Below are positions 46,725-56,743 of a stretch of DNA of 64,000 nucleotides, piece after piece. The position numbers and the translations under genes were made by a program. Numbering within the stretch: position 1 is the stretch's first letter; every line of letters begins with the position of its first letter. The notes below the pieces were generated by a model. That model was not told where the DNA came from. It saw only the letters and a list, made by a program, of their open reading frames with translations, and searched no databases. Source of the DNA: CAVSUZ01 sp963834715. GTDB lineage: Bacteria; Pseudomonadota; Alphaproteobacteria; Acetobacterales; Acetobacteraceae. The stretch is taken from positions 131,855-195,854 of the forward strand of contig CAWIDE010000013.1 in NCBI GenBank assembly GCA_963834715.1. Direction: 5' to 3'.

Positions 46725-47204
46725 ATGAAATTGGTCTTAAGCTCTCTGTTTCTCGACGAGGAAGAGCTCTATATTCTAAAACTAGCGGCGCTGTACTGCG
46801 ACCAGATTGTTGTTCCAAGCGAGGGTATGCAGATCCTGCAAGTGCTTGCGCCTTTTAAAGTTGGACCTGGGGCTGAGGAGGCAACGGTTCCCGTTAGGTT
46901 TGTCAGGAGGTATTCGAGCACTTCGCGCGAGATCGAGGCGGCCATGTTGCCTTTGGTTCGCGAGGGCATCCTCCTCCGCGCCGGCCGCAGCACATCCACA
47001 GCGCGGTCCGTTCTAGGCGCTGTTCAAGACGTGGGATTCGTCTATAGCCCTGACAAACTCAGCGCCAAATCCGATGAACAGTGGCAAGCCTTCACCGATG
47101 CGTTGGCCGACATCCTTCCAAATGAAGTGGACCCCGAATTTGGGACCACCCGCCAAGCTATAAACCGAACCGGCTCCGTCCGTGCTACACGGAGCGGAAC
47201 ATGA
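46725..47204 (+). pseudogene. N-terminal half of an IS-interrupted gene
   Basis: The ATG at 46725 opens a plausible protein ('LFLDEEELYILKLAALYCD', 'LPLVREGILLRAGRSTS', 'DEQWQAFTDALADILPNE') that runs into the left end of the IS3 element and stops in it at 47204. The in-frame match to a remainder after the IS pair (50044-50658) suggests one original gene of roughly 350 residues. Family not identified; the layout recalls DUF6236-like proteins. Confidence 0.55.
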
Positions 47205-47479
47205 GCAGAACCCGACGCAGGATCGATGCCGCGCTGAAGGCGAAGATCGCCCTGGAAGCGCTGCGGGAAGACGCGACAGTGGCCGAGCTGGCGGTGCGTT
47301 ACCAGGTGCATCCGACACAGATCTACGCCTGGAAGAAGCAGCTGCTAGAACATGCCGAACGGGTTTTCCGGACCGGGACAGGCGATGAGCAACCGGCGAA
47401 GGAAATCGCGCTACTGCACGCCAAGATCGGCGAACTGGTACTGGAGCGGGATTTTTTAGCGCGGAGGTCCGGCAGATGA
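47201..47479 (+). CDS. IS3-family transposase OrfA
   Basis: The 92-residue HTH protein has 'DAALKAKIALEALREDATV' and 'AVRYQVHPTQIYAWKKQLL' followed by a leucine-zipper-like tail, the OrfA pattern of IS3 elements. It overlaps OrfB by four bases (ATGA). A GCTCCGT/ACGGAGC stem just before the start may insulate it from outside transcripts. Confidence 0.92.
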   Translation: MSRTRRRIDAALKAKIALEALREDATVAELAVRYQVHPTQIYAWKKQLLEHAERVFRTGTGDEQPAKEIALLHAKIGELVLERDFLARRSGR

Positions 47480-48375
47480 GCGCGGCGGGCCGGAGAGCGA
47501 TGCTCGATCGCGGCCACGGGCAGCTCTCGGTGCGGCGGCAATGCGCGTTGCTTGGACTGGCGCGCTCAGGCGTTTATCGCGCGAAGCCGGAGCATGACGC
47601 GGTGTTCGTCGCTTGGCCGTTCTATGGCTCGCGGCGGATCGCGGCGACGCTGAGCACGGGCGGGGAGAAGGTAAACCGCAAGCGGGTGCAGCGGCTGATG
47701 CGGGTGATGGGGATCGCGGCGCTGGGGCCGAAGCCGCGCACCAGCAAGCCAGGGCCTGGACACAAAATCTACCCGTATCTGCTGCGGGACGTGCGGATCG
47801 AGCGAGTGAACCAGGTATGGTGCGCGGACATCACCTACATTCCGATGCGGCGTGGGTTCCTGTATCTGGTGACGGTGATGGATTGGTGGAGTCGCGCGGC
47901 GCTGTCGTGGCGGCTGTCGAACACGATGGATGCGGGGTTTTGCGTGGACGCGCTGAAGGACGCCCTGCGGCGACACGGCCGGCCGGAGGTGTTCAATACG
48001 GACCAGGGCAGCCAATTCACCTGCGAGGCCTTTGTCGGCACGCTGCTTGGAGCCGGGATTGCGGTATCGATGGATGGCCGCGGTCGATGGATGGACAACG
48101 TGTTCATCGAGCGGCTGTGGCGCTCGCTCAAGCACGAGGAGGTTTACTTGAAGGACTACGCGGACGCGCGCGAAGCGCGGGTGGGGATCGGCGCGTGGAT
48201 GGAGTTCTACAACGAGCTGCGCCCGCATCAGGTGCTGGGACATCGCATGCCGATGGCGGTGTGGCGAGCGGGGCTTGCGAGATCGGCTGTGGATATGCAG
48301 CTTCGCTTGGACAACGCTGGCGGGTTACCCACATATCCACAGCCGCCACAACAGCAGGAAGAGGTTTATGCTTAG
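47476..48375 (+). CDS. IS3-family transposase OrfB
   Basis: The 299-residue integrase-core protein has 'VWCADITYIPM' (first Asp), 'VFNTDQGSQFTCEAF' (second Asp) and 'DNVFIERLWRSLKHEEVYL' (Glu). Between 'GVYRAKPEHDA' and 'WPFYGSRRI' it is about a dozen residues shorter than usual, an in-frame loss in the linker before the core. Whether it is active is unclear. Confidence 0.9.
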   Translation: MSAAGRRAMLDRGHGQLSVRRQCALLGLARSGVYRAKPEHDAVFVAWPFYGSRRIAATLSTGGEKVNRKRVQRLMRVMGIAALGPKPRTSKPGPGHKIYPYLLRDVRIERVNQVWCADITYIPMRRGFLYLVTVMDWWSRAALSWRLSNTMDAGFCVDALKDALRRHGRPEVFNTDQGSQFTCEAFVGTLLGAGIAVSMDGRGRWMDNVFIERLWRSLKHEEVYLKDYADAREARVGIGAWMEFYNELRPHQVLGHRMPMAVWRAGLARSAVDMQLRLDNAGGLPTYPQPPQQQEEVYA

Positions 48376-48529
48376 CCGCTCCTATTCACCAAGCGCTGTG
48401 AAAAATGGCTGAGTCGCACCGCCGCGAATTCGGGCAGCCTCGGCCGTTGCGCCTGTTTCATCGCGATCGGACCGGATTGTTGGTTGGGGTTGATGGGAAA
48501 CGGGTTCGACGGGGCGCCTGCCCCGCGGT

Positions 48530-49873
48530 CTATGGAGCGGCCGGCACCAAGCTGTGGGCGAGGTCGCGGAACAATGCTGCCTCAGGGCAGGAGGCAGCGA
48601 AAGCGACGCGCACACGGGAAGCGGTCTCGATTACCCGTGCAGCGACCTTCATCAGCCGCAGCCGAATGGTGGTGAACTCGGCGGTGGTCAGCGCGTGTGC
48701 CTTGGGGATGCCGTCGCGCACGTTGAGTAACAGCCAATAAGCTGCGGTGTGAAGGATGAGCCGCATCTGATTGGCAAGCGGTGCCCGACATGAGGTGCGG
48801 TCGGAGGCAAGTTGGCTCTTGTGAAGTTTGATCAGGTTTTCCGCCTGGCCGCGCTCACAATAAAGCGTATCATACAGCCACTCAGCGCTGCCCGTGGTGA
48901 TGTTGCTGACCACGAAGCGGATGTCGAGGCCGAGAGTGGACGCCTCGATGCGGGCCGCGATACGACGCGAACGCGACCAGGATTTGGCCCGATACTGTGT
49001 TTCGGTGTAGCGCCGCAGCAGCGGGGAATCGGCTTCGGCGCGACGGACACGAACGTCGTCAGCTGCCGGCTCGACCAGGCGGTGCAGCACGTCGTTGCCG
49101 GACAGGCCGAAGACGTAGCGAATACCCTCCGCTTCGCACCAGTCCATCACCTCTGGTCGGCCGTAATGGCTGTCACCGCGGATGGTGATGCGCGTGTTCG
49201 GCCAATGCCGTCTGATCTCGCGCAGCAGGCGCCGCAGGTGACGGCGGACTTCCTTCCCCGATGGGGTTTTGCCGGGCCGCAGCAGCACCGCCACCGGCCG
49301 CGCCGTGGCAGTGTCATAGATATGGATCGGTAGAAAGCAGCGCTCGTTGTAATGGGCATTGAACAACGACAGCTGCTGATATCCATGCACCACGTCCACG
49401 GTGTCGTCGATATCAAGCGTGACCGCCTCTGGCGGCACTGCATAGCTGGCGCAGTAGAGGCCAATCATCGCCCGCATCATTCGGATGATCTCGCGCAGGC
49501 TGGGGGCGTTCTCCCACCGCGACATGGTCGGCTGCGAGCACAAATCGCGGCCGCTGGCGGGCAGCTTGCCGCAAGCCAGTTTGAAGGCCGGGTCGCGGCG
49601 CAGGTGATCGAGGTCGTCGGCGTCCTCGTAGCCGCAGGCGATCGCCAGAATGCGCGCACGCAGGATGTCACTCAGCTGATGCACGATCCGGCCTGGATCG
49701 CGATGATCGGCAATCTCCGCCGCCAGTCGATTACAGATGCCCAGACGTCGTTCCGCCCGCGCCAGCAAGATGACGCCGCCATCTGACGTGATCCGTCCGC
49801 CATCGAATGCCGCGGTGACTTTCTTGCCTGCAACGGCTGGCAATGCGAACGGCTCGGTCGTATCCTCGTGCAT
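48530..49873 (-). CDS. IS1380-family transposase
   Basis: The complete 447-residue DDE transposase has 'VTLDIDDTVDVVHGYQQ', 'IRGDSHYGRPEVMDWCE' and 'YCERGQAENLIKLHKSQL', the IS1380 core motifs, and 'SWSRSRRIAARIEAS'. No frame defects, so it may be a recent arrival compared with the other decayed elements around it. Confidence 0.93.
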   Translation of the reverse strand: MHEDTTEPFALPAVAGKKVTAAFDGGRITSDGGVILLARAERRLGICNRLAAEIADHRDPGRIVHQLSDILRARILAIACGYEDADDLDHLRRDPAFKLACGKLPASGRDLCSQPTMSRWENAPSLREIIRMMRAMIGLYCASYAVPPEAVTLDIDDTVDVVHGYQQLSLFNAHYNERCFLPIHIYDTATARPVAVLLRPGKTPSGKEVRRHLRRLLREIRRHWPNTRITIRGDSHYGRPEVMDWCEAEGIRYVFGLSGNDVLHRLVEPAADDVRVRRAEADSPLLRRYTETQYRAKSWSRSRRIAARIEASTLGLDIRFVVSNITTGSAEWLYDTLYCERGQAENLIKLHKSQLASDRTSCRAPLANQMRLILHTAAYWLLLNVRDGIPKAHALTTAEFTTIRLRLMKVAARVIETASRVRVAFAASCPEAALFRDLAHSLVPAAP

Positions 49874-50043
49874 GGCGGGTGTGGCACCGGTGAGATTGCG
49901 ATTCGGATGGCGTCAGGCACCCAATTCGTAAGTCACAATCACCACCTTACGCGACACCCGCCGACGAATCCCTGCTATGCGATGAATAAGACAGGTTAGC
50001 TTGAAAGAAGGAAGGATGGGAGCCGGACGGGGGCTGTAGCTAA

Positions 50044-50658
50044 GCAGCGGGCCAAATTGGTCCCATAGGTGGGGTCCACCTCATAGCGGACGTCCTATCC
50101 CACTTCATCAATAATGAGCGACTAGCCGTTCCACTAAATCAGACGGAGGCCAAGACAGAGTTCTTTACCGAGCAGGTGCTTAAGGAGTTCGTTCCCAACC
50201 TCCACATTGCCTCGATTGAAGATGTGCTGGAAATCCGGTATCAACTGCGTGCCGAACTCGAAGCCTTCCGGGCGTCAATGGCGATGTTTGCAAGTAAGAT
50301 TCAATCCAATCCATGGACTCCGGATATAAAGCAGGAAATACAGCATATGGTCGAATCTGATGTCAGACCTCAGCTATCCAATCTGAGGGCCTCTCTAAGG
50401 CACTCCCAGCTCAAAGTGATTAAACGGGCACTTGCTAACCTGAAGAATGTCAAGACCTACCTGCCCTTTTTGGGCACGGCTCTAGTCCACAGCGAACCAT
50501 CTATTGCAGCGCTGGCGAGTGCCGGACTGGCCGGTTTTCAGGCACTTTACGATACGATCCTCGAGCGGCGAAAAATACGCGATGAAAACGGCCTAGTCTT
50601 CTTGCTTGATGCCCGTAGCAGCGTCGCCAAGCTAAGTAAGCGTCGTTACCCGCGGTGA
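50044..50658 (+). pseudogene. C-terminal half of the IS-interrupted gene
   Basis: The frame is open from just after a TAA at 50041 with no good start until the ATG at 50278. It encodes a helical protein ('EVLEIRYQLRAELEAFRAS'-like region, 'ALANLKNVKTYLPFLGTAL', 'ASAGLAGFQALYDTILERR'). The absence of a start and the mobile DNA in front suggest it is the tail of the gene that begins at 46725. Confidence 0.5.
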
Positions 50659-50847
50659 CCATTCTTGGCGGGATCGCCACTAAGTTCGGGCCTTCCAATG
50701 CCCGCATTCCGGCGTTCCATGGCCCGTACCAATAATATGAAAAGGCAGGAATCTTACCCGACCTTGCCAAACTCGACACCGTCGCTCCGTTGACTGGCTG
50801 ACGCTCCAGCGTCATGTCGAAATCGATCTCCGGCTGGGTCGTGCGCG

Positions 50848-51382
50848 TCACAGGACTATGAAATTTTTGCCAGTCTTGATATCCAAGAATTCGGGGGTAA
50901 GGTCCATGCTTGTCTCTTCGATTAAGCGGTTAAGCATGCCGACCGGCAAGTTGCACACTCCGGCCAGTTTTTCCAGCTTTTTGCGGAAGATGTGCAGCTT
51001 ACCCCTGTGATTATAAAGCCAATACTCATGTACAAGCTTATTGCGTTCAGCCCGAATTTCGTTGAGCTTCCGAAAAGTCTGATAGTTGATCAGCCCGATA
51101 CTGAGACCGATGTGAAGGAGGTTGTATGGCGTTAACCCATTGCAATACGATCTGATGCACTCTACTTCCCCTTCTGGCATCACAGCCAGGTCAGAGGATT
51201 TGTGCCACACAATTTGGGTAAATAGCAGCCATTTTAACAAGTCTTCAATAAAAGCTATGTAGGAGAGCGATTCCTTCAAAGTACCGATCTTTCCTTTTTT
51301 CGTTTAGAATTTTATTTATAGTATCAGCTAAGCTATTTACCTCATCGACAAGGTTGTACGGACCAACCCTCTGCTTAGTCAT
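50848..51382 (-). pseudogene. HEPN-domain protein, one frameshift
   Basis: From ATG 51382 (GGGGGAGG upstream) the frame gives 'DEVNSLADTINKILNEKRK'. After the AAAA run at 51250-51253 another frame continues 'FIEDLLKWLLFTQIVWHKS' and 'LNEIRAERNKLVHEYWLYN', ending at 50848. The 'RNKLVH' segment is the RxxxxH catalytic motif of HEPN ribonucleases. Removing one T makes a single protein of about 178 residues. It may be a defence or toxin gene; AT-richer than its surroundings. Confidence 0.6.
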
Positions 51383-51574
51383 GGGCCTCCCCCGCGGATT
51401 GTTTCGGGCCGCTACACACACTCACCCACTCTGCCTGGCTGAGCAACACCGATCTTATCAATCATGGCGTGAAGAATCATCGCGGTAATCGCCCGGTATG
51501 CGGCACATCTTCATCCGGCCGTAGCTCCGAAAATTGGATCGTCAACATAGACGCTCGCCAGTCCTCCAAAGACG

Positions 51575-52445
51575 TCACAGGAAAATCTCGCGCTTGAAAA
51601 ACGCACATGTGCTCCGGTCCTCTTTCCTGAGATATCTCTTCCGACTGTCATAGGTGAAGAGGACCTCCGCTTTAGCTGGCATCGCGAGTGCGGGAACCGC
51701 AACCCTGGCCATAAGCAACAGCATCATGTAGGTTTCCAGATAGCTCTGATAACTCGCCCTCATCCCACGTGCGCTGTAGATTGGTCCATTGCTATTCCAT
51801 AAGATGGCATTCGAAACATCATCACGAGCATGAATGTAATTCGATAGACGAGCATAGAGCGAAGTGGCCCATCCGCCCTGATATGGCCCGCTTTTGTCCG
51901 CCAACATTGTTTGGCCAGCAGATATCTTCGCCTTGTCTTCCAAAGTTCTAAATTCAGGAGTGGCTCGCAGCCGGTGCCTGGTTTCCGCGAAACGAAGCTC
52001 CTCATCCCTTTTCCAATCCTCCAGCGCTTCATATCGCCTGTGAGCTGGCAGGCACATGCAAATGCCACCGTCTCTAAAGCGCTCCGCAGTGCGGCAATCG
52101 CTTGCTTGTAGAAGCCGTGCAACAAAGAGTATAGTGAAGCTGCGAAATCGTCGGAGCAATCAAGCATGGGGTCGGCGATCATGCCTTTCTCAGACATGCC
52201 TCCAGCCACGTGCCGCACAGCTCATGAAGCAAAGCGACGCGGCTGCCCTGATGGGATGTCGTCCGGATCGCGACGTCGCCCGCGATATCCATGATCCCGT
52301 GCCAAGCCTCGGCTGTAATGAGATCAGTCGGAGGCGTCTCATTCCCATCGCTGATCGCGAAGTCGTCGGCTCCAGTACCATCCTCCGGGCCCGGAAATCC
52401 GAGGCGTTCAGTTTGCACACCATTGGCCTTCTTCCTCATCGCCAT
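51575..52445 (-). pseudogene. DUF5677-like protein broken by two indels
   Basis: Three frames in order make one protein of about 290-320 residues: 'LLHELCGTWLEACLRK', then 'FAASLYSLLHGFYKQAIAAL', then 'YEALEDWKRDEELRFAETR' through 'YARLSNYIHARDDVSNAIL'. Breaks lie at the TTT run 52186-52188 and near 52031-52040. The middle resembles the DUF5677 family (helical, with a His-containing Y-x-H-A pattern). An upstream start at 52541 is possible. Seen in defence-like settings; role unknown. Confidence 0.55.
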
Positions 52446-52622
52446 GACTGGCACACCAGCGAAGATCCGCTTGACAGCGGGTTCCTTCCACTTCGCGCTA
52501 TTCCAGCAAGTTAGGCCCGCGGCCCGGCGGCCTCTCACCATCTCAGAATCCGAGAATTGATCTCATCACGCGAACCCATGTCAACCCGAATTGCCTTCTC
52601 GTAGAGGCTCCACCCCGCCGAA

Positions 52623-52782
52623 GCGTACACTTCGCCTCCCCCAAAAACCCCCAAGTGACCCTTTCATCCACCCAAAAATCGCCCAGGTGACCCTTTCACC
52701 CGTCTCAAAACCTGCGAAGTGACCCCTTCGCCTCCCCGAAAACCGGCCAAGTGACCCCTTCACCATCACCGCACCCACCTGA
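52623..52782. repeat. Tandem 32-bp repeat, four to five units, upstream of glucoamylase
   Basis: GTGACC recurs at 52655, 52687, 52719 and 52751, spaced exactly 32 bases, each followed by a C/T-rich stretch, an A-run (AAAA) and CC. A weaker first unit starts near 52623. The period is not a multiple of three, so the repeat is not coding. It lies 145 bases or more upstream of the ATG at 52927. Confidence 0.75.
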
Positions 52783-52926
52783 GACCGCCAACGCCCCGTC
52801 CCATGATCGTAGCACATGCGGAACACCCGACGCTCCCGGCACCCATCCAAAACCATCCCTACCCAGGGACCACCCCCAGCGATACATTCCCCCCAGATAC
52901 CACCACCCAATCATCCAAGATCCCCC

Positions 52927-55289
52927 ATGCCCGAAGCCCCCGGACATCCCGGAATCCCCCCTCGCTGGACCTCCAGCGCCAAAACCGGGGTCGGAACCGC
53001 CCTCTCCCCAGTCAGCCGCGTCTGGTTCACCATCAGCCACGGCATCATCAACGAAATCTACTACCCCCGCGTGGACCAGGCCTGCACCCGGGACTTCGGC
53101 CTGCTCTTCACCGATGCCACCGGCTTCTTCTCCGAAGAAAAACGCGACTGCACCTCCGTCGTCGAGAGGCTGGAGGACGGCGTCCCCGCCTTCACCCTCA
53201 CCAACACCCAGGCCGAAAACCGCTACCGCGTCACCAAGCACATCGTCACCGACCCCCGTGCCGACACTCTTCTCCAGGAAATTCACCTGGAACCTAACGG
53301 CGAGCCCCTGAACGTCTTCGCCCTGCTCGCCCCTCACCTGGTCAACGCCGGTTCCCACAACACCGCCTGGCTCGGCGACTACAAAGGCCAGCCCATGCTG
53401 TTCGCCAGCGGCAGCGGTACCTATCTCGCCCTCGCCTCTGACAAGCCCTTCCTCGCCCGATCCGTCGGCTACGCTGGCTCCTCCGACGGCTGGCAGCTCC
53501 TGCACGGCACCGGCCAGCTTACCGAATACGACCGGGCAGAGGACGGCAACATCGCCCTCACCGCCCAGCTCACCATCGAGCCCGGCAGCCCTACCCGCCT
53601 CGCCCTCGGTTTCGGCAGCTCGGCAACCGAGGCCGCCTTCCGCGCCCGCGGCCACCCTGCTCCATCCCTTCGCCGAGGCCCAGGGAGAATACGCCCAGGT
53701 CTGGCGCGCCTGGCAGGCCCGCCTGCGCTCGCTCGACCGCCGCCATAATGGCCACAACACCTATCGCATCAGCACCGCGCACCCACGAAAGCCCCACCTT
53801 CCCTGGCGGTCTCATTGCCAGCCTTTCCATTCCGTGGGGCTTTTCCAAGGGCGACGACGACATCGGCGGCTATCATCTCGTCTGGCCGCGTGATCTCTGC
53901 GAAACCGCGGGAGGCTTCCTCGCTTGTGGCGCCACGCACGAGGCCCGCCGCATCCTGCGCTACCTCCGCGCCATCCAGGAAGCCGATGGAAGCTGGCCGC
54001 AGAACTGCTGGCTCGACGGCATCCCGTACTGGCGCGGCCTCCAGCTCGACGAATGCGCCTTTCCCATCCTGCTCGTTGATCTCGCCTGGCGCACCGGCGC
54101 CCTGGCCGAGATCGATCTTGGCAACTACTGGCCCATGGTCCGCAAGGCCGCCGGGTTTGTCATCCGCCGCGGCCCCTCAACCGACCAGGACCGCTGGGAG
54201 GAAAACCCCGGCTACACACCTTTCACCCTGGCCGTGCAGATCGCCGCTCTCGCCGCCGCCGCCCACATCGCCGAGAACGTCGAGGACGGTATCATTCCCG
54301 ACGTCCTCCGCGATACCGCCGACGCCTGGAACGACCTCATCGAAAGCTGGCTCTACCACACCGACACCCCGCTCTCCCGCGAAGTCGGCGTCGAAGGCCA
54401 CTACGTCCGCGTGACGCCAAATCTCGCCCAGGAGGCTCGCGCCGCCCGCTGCGATACCGTCGAGGTCCGCAACCGCCCCGGCGGCGACGCCCGCATCAGG
54501 ACCGACATGCTGGTCAGCACCGACGCCCTGGCCCTGGTCCGTTTCGGCCTCCGCGCCCCCGATGATCCTCGTATCCTCAACACCATCAAAGTCATCGACG
54601 CCCTGCTCAAGGCCGATCTGCCGCCCGGCCCCGTTTGGCGCCGCTATAATGACGACGGTTATGGGGAACACGCCGACGGCTCCGCCTACGACGGCACCGG
54701 CATCGGCCGACCCTGGCCGCTGCTCACCGGCGAGCGCGCCCATTACGAGCTCGCCGCCGGCCGCCGGCACGAAGCCGAGCGCCTTCTCGCCACCATGGAA
54801 GCCTGCGCCTCGGACGGAGGCCTCATTCCGGAGCAGGTGTGGGACCAGGACGCTATTCCGGAGCGCGAGCTGTTTCCGGGGAGGCCCAGCGGCTCCGCCA
54901 TGCCTCTCGTGTGGGCCCATTCCGAGCATCTGAAGCTGCTCCGCTCCCTGGCCGACAACGCCGTATTCGACATGCCGCCGCACGCCCTCAGCCGCTACGT
55001 CCGCCACCAGCAGAAACCCCGCATCCTCCCCTGGAGGCCCGACTGGCGCAGCGAAACCATCCCTGCCGGCCGCGTTCTGCGGGTCGACCTCCCGGAACCC
55101 GCCGTCATCCTCTGGACCACCGACGACTGGGCCAACTCAATCGAGACCCCGACTCAGAGCACCGGTCTCGACGCCGAAATCTGCGAGCTCCCGACCGATA
55201 CCCTCGCCCCGGGCGCCCGGGTCACCTTCACCTGGCGCCGGCGCACGGGAGACTGGGCCGGGGGAAACTACTCGGTTACAATCGTATGA
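52927..55289 (+). pseudogene. GH15 glucoamylase / glucan 1,4-alpha-glucosidase, two frame breaks
   Basis: The first frame (ATG 52927) gives the N-terminal beta-sandwich ('RVWFTISHGIINEIYYPRV', 'LLAPHLVNAGSHNTAWLGD'). After about 53648 a second frame continues 'LLHPFAEAQGEYAQVWRAW', and from about 53780 a third gives the (alpha/alpha)6 domain ('GGLIASLSIPWGFSKGDDD', 'GYHLVWPRDL', 'DGGLIPEQVWDQD') to 55289. Complete family length (about 785 aa) apart from two indels. Known members release glucose from starch or related glucans. Adjacent to a sulfotransferase-like gene. Confidence 0.85.
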
Positions 55290-56237
55290 ATGGAAACGTC
55301 CGAGCCTCCCGGTAATCCCGGGATCATTCTGCTCCGTCCTCTCGCCGTCCCCACCCCAGAGGCCCGCACCATCATCGTCACCGGCGTCGGCCGCTCCGGC
55401 ACCAGTATGGCGGCCGCACTGCTGGCGAGCACCGGCATCCTGGACCGCGCGAACGCCTATCACGTTACCCTGGAAGACCGCGAGCTTCTGCATGTTCTGA
55501 TAGCTCAGGACCGCCCAGGCTTGGTCGAGGCAATCCGCCGCCGGAACGAAGACGCGAACGTCTGGGCGTTCAAGATCCCCAACCTCCATGGCTACCTGGC
55601 ACCCGTGGACCTCGGCCTGTTCCGCAATCCGCACCTGGTCATAGTTATGCGCGGCCTCGCCGCCATCGCCCATCGTCACGCCATTGCCGAACCCCTGGAC
55701 CCCGCCCGCGCCTTTTTTGAGACCGCGGAAACCATGACCACCCTCGTGGAGTTCCTGAAGTGCGCCGATTGCCCCACGCTCGTAGTCAGCTACGAAAAGA
55801 CCATTGTCCACCCGGAAGCGACCGTGCGCGCGTTGATGGAGTGCGCACAGCTCCCGCTCTCGGACGATATGCTCAACCAGTTCATCGCCCTGATTCACCC
55901 GGAAGACCGTGCTTACGCCCGCATCGCCGCCCGGTCTTTCAGGGGCAACATAGACGGCATTTTCGATGGTCACCTCGTCGGATGGTGCTGGGAAGAGGGT
56001 GAGTCCCGTCCCGTTTCGCTAGACTTGCTCCTCAATGGCACGACAATTCACACTGTCCGCGCCGACACTTTCCGGGACGACCTGCGCGACGCCGGTATCG
56101 GCGACGGCCATCATGGCTTTGATATCGATACCGCTCCCTTCAATCCGGCCCCCGGAGCTATCCTCGCCGTGCGTGTCTCCGGCCGCACTTTCCAGCTTCC
56201 CGGCAGCGGCCAACCCACCTGGCGCTATGCGCGTTAA
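55290..56237 (+). CDS. Sulfotransferase-like protein with C-terminal accessory domain
   Basis: The 315-residue protein has a P-loop-like PAPS site 'TIIVTGVGRSGTSMAAALL' near residue 28 and a helical core with 'VVSYEKTIVHPEATVRALM'. From about residue 220 a beta domain ('GNIDGIFDGHLVGWCWEE', 'GIGDGHHGFDID') resembles a module seen beside glycosyltransferases in Rhodospirillales. The gene follows the glucoamylase stop directly. It may sulfate a glycan or lipid; acceptor unknown. Confidence 0.72.
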   Translation: METSEPPGNPGIILLRPLAVPTPEARTIIVTGVGRSGTSMAAALLASTGILDRANAYHVTLEDRELLHVLIAQDRPGLVEAIRRRNEDANVWAFKIPNLHGYLAPVDLGLFRNPHLVIVMRGLAAIAHRHAIAEPLDPARAFFETAETMTTLVEFLKCADCPTLVVSYEKTIVHPEATVRALMECAQLPLSDDMLNQFIALIHPEDRAYARIAARSFRGNIDGIFDGHLVGWCWEEGESRPVSLDLLLNGTTIHTVRADTFRDDLRDAGIGDGHHGFDIDTAPFNPAPGAILAVRVSGRTFQLPGSGQPTWRYAR

Positions 56238-56743
56238 AACCCGCCGAACCGGCGTGGAGCCCATCCGGTAACAGGCGGGGCGTAGAGCCAATAGGGGATT
56301 GCCCCAGAGCTGCTCGCCGCTATCCGGTGGCGACTTTCCGGGACTCAGCCAGCAGGTAGAGGCAGCCTTCGGCGATGTCCCAGAGGTCGCCGGAGCGCAG
56401 GAAAGGGTTGCCCTGGTACCGGGTAGCGGCGCCCACCGAGGGCAGCCTGACGCGCGGCGGCAACCCTCGGGCCCTCGCCCGCGAGGCGCATCAGCGGCTC
56501 GCTGCCAACGACCCGGGGGGCGGAGCTACAACTCGGTCAGGAGCCGTTCGCGGTTTTCCGCCACTTGCTTCGTGGCGCCGATAGCCCCTATGGCGTGTTT
56601 GACCGCGCCGTGATCAACGGCGTCATCGCCCGCGAGCGCCGGGGGCCGTAGGGGTGGACCGGAGGTATGAGTGGGGCCGGGGCTTGAACGTGGCAGGGCG
56701 GCGGTGTAGAACGTATGGCGAACGAACGGGAGCGATGGGGGTG
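56238..56743. other. Gene-poor stretch; possible minus-strand coding remnant
   Basis: No intact gene. A minus-strand run ending near 56316 reads 'RYQGNPFLRSGDLWDIAEG' then 'CLYLLAESRKVATG', which looks like a real C-terminus, but its upstream frame is interrupted after about 60 codons. Taken as a remnant of unknown type. Confidence 0.35.

Larger units (their letters stand above)
47172..50043. mobile_element. IS3 element next to an IS1380 element, inserted into a gene
   Basis: An IS3-family element (orfA and orfB on plus) and an IS1380-family transposase (minus) lie side by side and together separate two halves of a coding sequence. Exact terminal inverted repeats and target duplications could not be fixed by eye; the limits given are the ends of the flanking coding halves. 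Confidence 0.6.

Noticed and set aside
41000..52600. Prophage
   Set aside because: No capsid, terminase, portal, tail or integrase genes; only IS elements, TA modules and gene fragments.
52623..52782. Possible CRISPR array
   Set aside because: The 32-base units follow each other without unrelated spacers and no cas genes are present.
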